Source: Gemmatimonadota bacterium
Lineage (GTDB): Bacteria; Gemmatimonadota; Gemmatimonadetes; Longimicrobiales; Longimicrobiaceae
NCBI GenBank assembly: GCA_019348475.1
Contig: JAHWJJ010000174.1
Span: 1-8,737, forward strand
Reading direction: 5' to 3'
DNA: 8,737 nucleotides
A program made the position numbers and the translations under genes. Of this stretch, positions 1 through 5,743 are shown in pieces; the stretch's first letter is position 1, and every line of letters begins with the position of its first letter. The notes beneath the pieces were generated by a model that saw nothing but the letters and a program-made list of their open reading frames with translations, was not told where the DNA came from and searched no databases.

Positions 1-259
1 CCAGGGGTTTTTGGGGGAGGTGCGAGCCTGAGCGAGCGGAGGGGGCGCGGCGTGGTGCGCGCCAGCGGGGTAGTCTCTCCGCCATTCGGAAGTGCCATCC
101 TGGCGGTCCCCTCACCCCGCGCCGGCCGAACGCCCGTCCACCTTCGCCGCCCTCCTGACACTCTCCAGTCTGAGATCCTTCCCGCCCCGTCTGGACAATC
201 GCTCAAAACAGCTGTAGCGGGGTATCAACGGTACACATGTTGCCAGCGCACGAAGAAGC

Positions 260-288
260 TTGACCACTACATGTAGTGCCGCTACCTT
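260..288 (+). promoter_or_regulatory. Candidate nrdJ promoter with NrdR-box-like operator
   Basis: TTGACC (260-265) matches the -35 consensus at 5 of 6 positions. It is followed after exactly 17 bases by TACCTT (283-288), a weak -10 matching 3 of 6. The spacer holds a perfect 14-bp palindrome, CACTACATGTAGTG (265-278). Aligned to the known 16-bp NrdR box consensus (ACACWATATATWGTGT), the window 264-279 matches at 12 positions. NrdR is the ATP/dATP-sensing repressor of ribonucleotide reductase genes, and a site between -35 and -10 would block polymerase. A second box is usual. The only nearby candidate, centred on ACATGT at 235-240 and 34 bp upstream, matches poorly. The predicted start near 295 gives a leader of about 130 bases. 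Confidence 0.55.
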
Positions 289-422
289 GCATGTCCGCTA
301 GATGTGGTGCACGGGTCCGGCCATCCCCGGCCGCTGCCCGGATCCCGCGAAACCGTTGCAGGACCTTCGTTTTTTCGCCGTACGCCGTCGATCCGAAACC
401 GCCAGCACCAGGAGTCCCCAGG

Positions 423-2966
423 ATGAACCCTCCCTCCACCGCCGCCACCACGGCCCCCGTACCCGGCGTGAACCTGCCCCGCGCCGAGCTCAGCGACAAC
501 GCCCGCATCGTCCTGGCCAAGCGCTACCTGCGCAAGGACGAGAACGGCAAGCCCGTGGAGGAGCCGGAGGAGATGTTCTGGCGCGTGGCCCTGACCATCG
601 CGCGCGCGGACGCCAAGTACGGCGCCGGCGAGGCGGAGGTGCACGCGCTGGCCAGGGAGTTCTACCTGCTGATGACGCGCCGCCTGTTCGAGCCCAACTC
701 GCCCACGCTGATGAACGCGGGGCGGCCGCTGGGCCAGCTGAGCGCCTGCTTCGTGCTTCCCGTGGAAGACGCGCTGAGCAACGGGCAGAGCGGCGTGTAC
801 GACACGCTGCGCTCCATGGCGGTGGTGCACCAGTCCGGCGGCGGCACCGGCTTCTCGTTCAGCCGCATTCGCCCCGAAGGCGACATCGTCCGCAGCACCA
901 CGGGGGTGGCCAGCGGGCCGGTGAGCTTCATGAAGCTGTACGACGCGTCCACTGAGGTGGTAAAGCAGGGCGGCACCCGCCGCGGCGCCAACATGGGCAT
1001 TCTGCGGGTGGACCATCCCAACATCGAAGAGTTCATCGACTGCAAGCAGGACATCACGCAGATCACCAACTTCAACATCTCGGTCGCCATCACCGACGCC
1101 TTCATGCGCGCGGTGGAGCGGGGCGAGGAGTACGAGCTGGTGAACCCGCGCACGAAGGAGGTGATCGGGAAAAAGGACGCGCGGCACATCTTCGACAAGA
1201 TCGTGCAGAACGCGTGGCGCACGGGCGAGCCGGGGGTGTTCTTCATCGACCGGGCCAACTTCTACAACCCCGTCCCGCACCTGGGGTCGTACGAGGCCAC
1301 GAATCCGTGCGGCGAGCAGCCGCTGCTGCCGTACGACGTGTGCAACCTGGGCTCGGTGAACGTGGGCGCGTTCTTTCGCGAGGACGTGCCGGCCACGGCG
1401 GACTGGTCGGAGCGCATCGACTGGAAGGAGTACCGCCGGGTGGTGCACCTGTCGACGCACTTTCTGGACAACGTGATCGACGCCAACAAGTACCCGCTGG
1501 ACGAGATCACCAACCTGGCCCACAACATCCGCCGCATCGGCCTGGGGGTGATGGGATACGCGGACCTGCTGGTGCGCCTGGGGATCGCCTACAACAGCGA
1601 CGAGGGCGTGGAGGTGGGCCGGCGCATCATGGACTTCATGGACGCCGAGAGCAAGGCGGCGTCGGAAAAGCTGGCGGAGACCCGCGGCGCCTTTCCCGAG
1701 TGGGAGCGCAGCATCTGGGGGCCGGACGAGACGGCCGCCCGCGCGCCCAACGGCGAGCGCATCCGCCCCATGCGCCGGCTGCGCAACTGCAACGTGACCA
1801 CCGTGGCGCCCACGGGCACCATCTCCATCTTCGCCGGGTGCTCGTCGGGGATCGAGCCGCTGTTCGCGGTGGCCTTCATGCGCAACCAGGCGGGCGCGCT
1901 GATGCCGGACGTGAACGAGGACTTCGTGAAGGCGGCAAAGCAGGGCGGCTGGTACAGCGACGAGCTGATGGAGCGCATCGCCCGCGAGGGGCACATCCAC
2001 TTTCCCGAGGTGCCCCAGGCGGTGCAGCGCGCGTTCTCTACCGCGCACGACATCACCCCCGAGTGGCACGTGCGGGCGCAGGCGGCGTTCCAGGAGCACT
2101 GCGACAGCGCCATCAGCAAGACCACCAACTTTCCCAACGACGCCAGCGTAGACGACGTCCGCAAGATCTACGAGATGGCGTTCAACCTGGGGTGCAAGGG
2201 CGTCACGGTGTACCGCGACGGCTCTCGCGACGGCCAGGTGCTTTCCACCGGCGCCACGAAGACGCCGGCGCAGGTGGCGGAGGACGCGGCGAAGGTGAAC
2301 GCGGCCGAGGCGGAGCTGGCCGAGGCGCGCGAGCGCATGGCCAAGCTGGAGCGCGAGATGTCGCGCCTGCGCGTGGAGCTGAGCCAGGCCGAGCACCAGA
2401 GCCAGCAGGTGCGCCGCCAGAAGCGCTCGCGCCCCAACGTGCTGCGCGGCACCACGCGCAAGATGGGGAGCCCGCTGGGCGACGTCTACGTGACCATCAA
2501 CGAGGACGAGGCCAACCACCCGTTCGAGGTGTTCGCGGCGCTGGGCAAGGCCGGCAGCGTGGCGATGGCGGACGTGGAGGCGATCGGGCGGCTGATCTCG
2601 CTGGCGCTGCGCTTCGGCATTCCGGTGAACGAGGTGTACCAGCAGCTGCGCGGCATCAGCTCCGACCGGGCGGTGGGCTTCGGCGAGAAGAAGGTGCTGT
2701 CGGTGCCCGACGCCATCGCCCAGGCCATCGGGCTGCGCGAGCGCGAGAAGGCGGGCGTGCAGCAGGAGCTGATCCCCGAGGCGGTGGGCGGGGCCACGGA
2801 GGTGGTGGACCTGCCCGAGAGCCTGGAGCAGGTGTCGCTGCCGCTGCACGGCTTTGAGATCGAGGCGCAGACCTTCATGGGCACCTGCCCCGACTGCGCC
2901 AGCCAGCTGGAGTTCGCCGAAGGCTGCAAGAAGTGCCACGCCTGCGGGTATTCCGAGTGCGGGTGA
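423..2966 (+). CDS. nrdJ: Adenosylcobalamin-dependent (class II) ribonucleoside-diphosphate reductase
   Basis: This cytosolic enzyme reduces ribonucleotides to deoxyribonucleotides, using a thiyl radical generated from adenosylcobalamin. The 847-residue protein shows the RNR barrel signatures. C109 (LSACFVLP) and C307 (YDVCNLGSVN) are the redox pair. N294, C296 and E298 in NPCGEQ are the radical and catalytic residues. PTGTISIF (463-470) is the phosphate-binding loop. A charged Ala/Glu/Arg stretch at about 618-668 looks like a coiled coil linking the barrel to a TSCPD domain (about 685-778). The C-terminus carries the Cys pairs C822/C825 and C835/C838 plus C841 and C846, as expected for the tail that re-reduces the active site or binds zinc. 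The ATG at 423 is chosen because AGGAG (410-414) lies 8 bases upstream; the in-frame GTG at 276 would run through the promoter. The gene is intact, although part of its 3' end is present again at 5230-5424, so this 3' end may be of foreign origin. Confidence 0.97.
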   Translation: MNPPSTAATTAPVPGVNLPRAELSDNARIVLAKRYLRKDENGKPVEEPEEMFWRVALTIARADAKYGAGEAEVHALAREFYLLMTRRLFEPNSPTLMNAGRPLGQLSACFVLPVEDALSNGQSGVYDTLRSMAVVHQSGGGTGFSFSRIRPEGDIVRSTTGVASGPVSFMKLYDASTEVVKQGGTRRGANMGILRVDHPNIEEFIDCKQDITQITNFNISVAITDAFMRAVERGEEYELVNPRTKEVIGKKDARHIFDKIVQNAWRTGEPGVFFIDRANFYNPVPHLGSYEATNPCGEQPLLPYDVCNLGSVNVGAFFREDVPATADWSERIDWKEYRRVVHLSTHFLDNVIDANKYPLDEITNLAHNIRRIGLGVMGYADLLVRLGIAYNSDEGVEVGRRIMDFMDAESKAASEKLAETRGAFPEWERSIWGPDETAARAPNGERIRPMRRLRNCNVTTVAPTGTISIFAGCSSGIEPLFAVAFMRNQAGALMPDVNEDFVKAAKQGGWYSDELMERIAREGHIHFPEVPQAVQRAFSTAHDITPEWHVRAQAAFQEHCDSAISKTTNFPNDASVDDVRKIYEMAFNLGCKGVTVYRDGSRDGQVLSTGATKTPAQVAEDAAKVNAAEAELAEARERMAKLEREMSRLRVELSQAEHQSQQVRRQKRSRPNVLRGTTRKMGSPLGDVYVTINEDEANHPFEVFAALGKAGSVAMADVEAIGRLISLALRFGIPVNEVYQQLRGISSDRAVGFGEKKVLSVPDAIAQAIGLREREKAGVQQELIPEAVGGATEVVDLPESLEQVSLPLHGFEIEAQTFMGTCPDCASQLEFAEGCKKCHACGYSECG

Positions 2967-3001
2967 GGGGGGAGTCGGAAATCTGAACGACGGAGGTTCT
3001 G

Positions 3002-3214
3002 ATGGCGAAGGACGCGCCCGGGATGCGGGGAAACCGCAGCCGCAACGAGACCGGGGAACTGCGCCAGAAGCGCGGTGACACGCTGGCGGGAACGATTGAG
3101 GCGCAGTACGGGGTTGATCTCGGCGTTCGGAGTGATTGCCGCCTGGACACGCTGCGTGATCGCACAGGCGAGACCAGCATCGCCGGTATCATTGAAAAAC
3201 TCGGTCGCTCGTAG
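3002..3214 (+). CDS. Small unrecognised protein downstream of nrdJ (70 aa)
   Basis: The ORF begins 35 bases after the nrdJ stop, with a good GGAGG (2991-2995) six bases before the ATG, so it is probably transcribed with nrdJ. I do not recognise a named family. The first 20 residues are basic and polar, with no signal peptide or membrane segment. The rest looks like two related half-repeats: KRGDTLAGTIEAQYG (residues 24-38) and RSDCRLDTLRDRTG (43-56), each with an R-x-D, a short spacer and a T-[IL] or T-L step, followed by a short hydrophobic helix (SIAGIIEKL). It lies between nrdJ and the methyltransferase, so it could be the first gene of the inserted island or a host gene. The length would suit an R-M controller or an antitoxin, but I see no clear helix-turn-helix, so no function is assigned. 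Confidence 0.65.
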   Translation: MAKDAPGMRGNRSRNETGELRQKRGDTLAGTIEAQYGVDLGVRSDCRLDTLRDRTGETSIAGIIEKLGRS

Positions 3215-3233
3215 TGGGTGGTGTGGGGTGGGG

Positions 3234-3263
3234 GGAGGGTCTCCGGGAAACCGGCGGCCCTCC
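3234..3263 (+). terminator. GNRA-capped hairpin between the small ORF and the methyltransferase
   Basis: An 8-bp outer stem (3234-3241 with 3256-3263, including one T-G wobble) and a 4-bp inner CCGG/CCGG stem are separated by a single T/C mismatch. The inner stem is capped by GAAA (3247-3250), a stable GNRA-type tetraloop. The hairpin begins 20 bases after the stop codon of the small gene, where a terminator would be expected. The following bases (GATCCTCCTTCCTCTGT) are pyrimidine-rich but hold no real T run, so it may be a weak terminator, an RNA-stabilising structure or an attenuator ahead of the methyltransferase. Confidence 0.45.
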
Positions 3264-3343
3264 GATCCTCCTTCCTCTGTCCGAGATCTTTGGCGTACGG
3301 TCCGTGGCAAGTTCTCGATCGGATCGGGAAAGAGGAGGTGACG

Positions 3344-4387
3344 ATGCGTACCGCTGTCGAGTTGCCCAAGCGGGTCAAGGCGTTTCCGCAGTTGAGGTTC
3401 ATGGGGAGCAAGTACCGGCTGCTCCCGTGGATTCACGATGTCCTCGGCGAGTTGTCCTTCGATAGCGCACTCGACGGATTTTCGGGCTCCGGGAGCGTCG
3501 CGTATCTGCTCAAGTCGATGGGGAAGCAGGTAACGGCCAACGACCGCCTGCGCTTCAGCCACGAGATCGCGACCGCCATCGTCGAGAATCCCGGTGTCGT
3601 GGTTGCTCCGGAGGATATGGAACTGCTGCTTCGGGCCAATGCGGATAAGCGTGACTTCATCCAGCGCACTTTTCGTGGGATCTTCTTCGAAGAGGCGGAC
3701 CTGGCGTTTCTCGACCTCGTCTGGAGCAACCTTCCGGCGCTGGATGACCCTTACAAACGCGCGCTAACGCTGGCGGCGCTCATTCGCTCCTCAGTGAAGC
3801 GGCAGCCGCGCGGCGTGTTCACCGTGGCTGGCGATCCTGAGCACTACAAGGACGGCCGGCGGGATCTGCGGCTTTCGCTGCGGGAGCACTTCGTGGAGCA
3901 GGTGGATACGTACAACCTCGCGGCTTTCGACAACGGACGTGCGAACCACGCGTTCCACGGGGACGTGTTCGATGTCGATCCGAAGGGAATCGATCTGGTC
4001 TACCTGGATCCGCCGTACGTGCCCCGGGCCGACGACAACTGCTATGTGAAGCGCTACCATTTTCTAGAGGGACTGGCGACCTACTGGGAAGGAGCGGAGT
4101 TCACCGAGCGGAGCCGCGTTAAGAAGCTCAAGAAGCCGTATACGCCGTTCTCGTATCGGCGGGACGCGACGGATGCATTCGACCGTCTGTTCAGGCAATT
4201 CGCGGACAGCATCATCGTGCTGTCGTATTCATCCAACGGCTTTCCGGATCTGTCCACGCTCGTGAGTCTGATGGGCCGCTATAAGAAGGTCGTGGAGGTA
4301 CAGGGGCGGGATCACCGGTATCATTTCGGCACGCACGCCAACGTGGAGCGCAATCAGGTGACGGAGTATCTGATCGTGGGACAGTAG
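3344..4387 (+). CDS. D12-class (alpha) DNA N6-adenine methyltransferase of a type II R-M system
   Basis: This enzyme transfers a methyl group from S-adenosylmethionine to adenine in a DNA target, protecting host DNA from the endonuclease encoded just downstream. The 347-residue protein shows the alpha-class order of motifs. Motif X is RFMGSKYRLLPWI (18-30). The SAM-binding motif I is LDGFSGSGSVA (43-53), followed by the acidic ND (66-67). A central target-recognition region spans about 85-200, then HGDVFD (205-210). The catalytic motif IV DPPY (222-225) sits in LVYLDPPYVPR, and the IVLSYSSNG strand (291-299) follows. The length fits the Dam/DpnM family (about 270-350). The ATG at 3344 is chosen because AGGAGG (3333-3338) lies 5 bases upstream; the open frame further upstream crosses a hairpin. 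Its stop is one base before the endonuclease GTG, giving a coupled pair. The target sequence cannot be read from the protein; GATC is a candidate because of the DpnII-like partner. Confidence 0.93.
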   Translation: MRTAVELPKRVKAFPQLRFMGSKYRLLPWIHDVLGELSFDSALDGFSGSGSVAYLLKSMGKQVTANDRLRFSHEIATAIVENPGVVVAPEDMELLLRANADKRDFIQRTFRGIFFEEADLAFLDLVWSNLPALDDPYKRALTLAALIRSSVKRQPRGVFTVAGDPEHYKDGRRDLRLSLREHFVEQVDTYNLAAFDNGRANHAFHGDVFDVDPKGIDLVYLDPPYVPRADDNCYVKRYHFLEGLATYWEGAEFTERSRVKKLKKPYTPFSYRRDATDAFDRLFRQFADSIIVLSYSSNGFPDLSTLVSLMGRYKKVVEVQGRDHRYHFGTHANVERNQVTEYLIVGQ

Positions 4388-4388
4388 G

Positions 4389-5228
4389 GTGAGGCGCCAC
4401 CGACAGACGGCGGACGAAATCCTCTCCGCGCTGACGGCCGTCGAAACCTCTTGGCGCGACGCGCACTCCGATGCGGTGATCGGGATCATCCAGTCGATCC
4501 CGGATCGGGACGCATATGGCCCCGCCGACGTCGAAGCGCTACTCGCCACCGACTTCACGGCGGGGCTCACGGCGGTTCGGCTGCTGCTGGATATGTCAAA
4601 AGATGAGTTCGAGCCGGCGTTGCGGCTTGCAGTAGGGGGCGGCGCCATCGGTGTGAAGCGGTTTGGCAGTCATCGATCCGACTACGTCAAGGCGCTGCTG
4701 GACCTTGGGGTGGCGGAGGCGCTCCAGGCTCTCCACTCCACACCCGTTACGTGGCGAGACATCCTGGTCGAGCGGCTGAAGGGCGGGCGGGGGAGTGCCA
4801 TTAAGGGCCAAGCCCGCGGACGCTCGCTGGAAGACTTTGCCGAAGTGCTGGTGCGTCGGGTTTTCGGAAAACGCTTCGATGCCCGTTGCCGGTTCGTGGG
4901 TGCCAAGGGCACCAGCACGGAGAAGGCGGATTTCGCCATTCCGTCGCGCAATGATCCGGGCATTCTGATCGAGGTGAAGGCGTACGGTGCAACCGGGAGC
5001 AAGCAGACGGATGTGCTGGGCGATATTGCCCGGATCGTGGAGCAGAAGCGCCACGACACGGATCTCCTGCTGATTACGGACGGCACCACCTGGCGAGCCC
5101 GCCAGAACGACCTGCGGAAGCTCGTCGCCATGCAGAACGAGGGGTTGATCGCCCGCATTTATACGCGGTCCATGGGCGAGGAACTCGAGCGCGACCTGCA
5201 GGACCTGAAGAGCGAGCACGCGCTCTGA
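4389..5228 (+). CDS. DpnII-like type II restriction endonuclease (PD-(D/E)XK)
   Basis: This is a predicted DNA-cleaving partner of the upstream methyltransferase, cutting unmethylated target sites. The 279-residue product has a PD-(D/E)XK core: D181 in KADFAI, then E195 and K197 in LIEVKAYG, with an upstream acidic helix, RSLEDFAEVLVRRVF (145-159). GATGSKQTD (200-208) follows the catalytic strand. LLLITDGTTW (227-236) and then LRKLVA (242-247) resemble the GSK and ITDG..W signatures I recall from DpnII/MboI-type enzymes, whose usual length is also about 280-290. The start is the GTG at 4389, one base after the methyltransferase TAG, with only a weak Shine-Dalgarno, so translational coupling is likely. 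No in-frame ATG occurs until residue 69, inside the conserved part. The stop (5226-5228) abuts the nrdJ fragment, so this gene marks the edge of the inserted cassette. The cleavage specificity is an inference. Confidence 0.78.
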   Translation: MRRHRQTADEILSALTAVETSWRDAHSDAVIGIIQSIPDRDAYGPADVEALLATDFTAGLTAVRLLLDMSKDEFEPALRLAVGGGAIGVKRFGSHRSDYVKALLDLGVAEALQALHSTPVTWRDILVERLKGGRGSAIKGQARGRSLEDFAEVLVRRVFGKRFDARCRFVGAKGTSTEKADFAIPSRNDPGILIEVKAYGATGSKQTDVLGDIARIVEQKRHDTDLLLITDGTTWRARQNDLRKLVAMQNEGLIARIYTRSMGEELERDLQDLKSEHAL

Positions 5229-5229
5229 C

Positions 5230-5424
5230 GCTATCGGGCGGCTGATCTCGCTGACGTTGCGCTTCGGCATCCCGGTGAACGACGTCTACAGCCAGCTGCG
5301 CGGCATCTCGTCGGACCGCGCCATCGGCTTCGGCGACAACAAGGTGCTCTCGGTGCCCGACCCGATCGCCCAAGCGCTGGGGCTGCGCGAGCGGGAGAAG
5401 GCCGGATCCGGCGGTGTGATATAA
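5230..5424 (+). pseudogene. Truncated, diverged second copy of the nrdJ TSCPD-region 3' end
   Basis: Bases 5230-5400 align without gaps to 2580-2750, at a constant offset of 2650. Over 5231-5400 I count 27 mismatches in 170, about 84% identity. The frame stays open for 64 codons, starting AIGRLISLTLRFGIPVNDVY. It corresponds to nrdJ residues 720-778 with 8 amino-acid changes, mostly conservative (E/D, V/I, I/L, K/N). It then leaves the homology after EKAG, reads GSGGVI and stops at TAA (5422-5424). There is no start codon, no ribosome site and none of the catalytic barrel, so it cannot make an enzyme. Of 20 differing codons 12 are synonymous, which means the copies diverged while both were under selection as functional genes. 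It is best read as a remnant of a displaced or donor nrdJ marking the island boundary. Confidence 0.9.
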
Positions 5425-5459
5425 AGGAGTCTCCGGCGTGTCGGGGGCTCCTTGCTTTT
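5424..5459 (+). terminator. Strong intrinsic terminator after the nrdJ remnant
   Basis: AAGGAGTCTCCG (5424-5435) pairs over all 12 positions with CGGGGGCTCCTT (5442-5453), using G-T wobbles, around a 6-base loop. GCTTTT follows immediately. The hairpin overlaps the TAA of the nrdJ remnant. It would end transcripts of the restriction-modification genes and separate them from the ATPase gene. It may originally have been the terminator of the displaced nrdJ or of another host gene. Confidence 0.75.
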
Positions 5460-5743
5460 CAAGTGACACCCTGCGGCCTCGGCCTGGATGACGATGCGTG
5501 ACAAGAGGTTTACCCAGCGCTCGATGACGCTCAGCCCGGGCACGGCGATGATGTGCGGCTGGGAGCGGTTTCCTCCGGAGTTCCGGCGGCCCCCTCGCCA
5601 CTATACAGAAGACTGCGCAGGTCCGTTCGATTGCAATGCGGCAGAATCGGAGTGCCAAAGCTTGCGAGATAGGTTGCCGTTCCTCATATTGCCTAATCTC
5701 GTCAACGGCACCCCCGATCCCGTTCTGGAGTCGAGATCGTCTG
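5460..5743. other. Intergenic stretch without a recognisable gene
   Basis: Between the terminator and the ATPase start I see no convincing gene. The first half (to about 5600) is high GC like nrdJ and the second half drops in GC, so a junction between host-like and foreign DNA probably lies near 5590-5640. Open frames exist on both strands. The minus-strand frame around 5470-5570 reads protein-like (HIIAVPGLSVIERWVNLL) but continues antisense through the terminator and nrdJ remnant, and I cannot assign it. It may be a relic. Confidence 0.4.
5662..5690 (+). promoter_or_regulatory. Weak candidate promoter for the ATPase gene
   Basis: TTGCGA (5662-5667, 4 of 6 to the -35 consensus) and CATATT (5685-5690, 4 of 6 to the -10 consensus) are 17 bases apart. 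A start near 5697 would give a leader of about 47 bases before the ATG at 5744 and would exclude the earlier in-frame ATG at 5636. The match is modest and unsupported by other evidence. Confidence 0.3.

Noticed and set aside
276..422. N-terminal extension of nrdJ from a GTG at 276
   Set aside because: It would run through the promoter and palindrome, it has no ribosome site, and the extra 49 residues look like translated leader. The ATG at 423 has AGGAG at the right distance.
1..422. Cobalamin riboswitch upstream of the B12-dependent reductase
   Set aside because: I looked for the conserved B12-box core and surrounding helices and found nothing convincing in the leader.
1214..2857. 547-codon plus-strand frame overlapping nrdJ
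   Set aside because: It is Arg/Gly/Ala-rich translation in the wrong frame of a clearly conserved gene.
282..2939. 885-codon open frame on the minus strand opposite nrdJ
   Set aside because: It is rich in Arg/His/Leu/Ala/Gly with no domain pattern, and is typical of the antisense shadow of a high-GC gene with G/C in third positions.
5286..5543. Minus-strand frame antisense to the nrdJ remnant and terminator
   Set aside because: Half of it is the complement of the nrdJ remnant. The rest reads somewhat protein-like, but there is no ribosome site or recognisable family.
5636..5743. Earlier ATG for the ATPase
   Set aside because: The 36 added residues show no domain character, the ribosome site is poor, and the only promoter-like signals lie after it.
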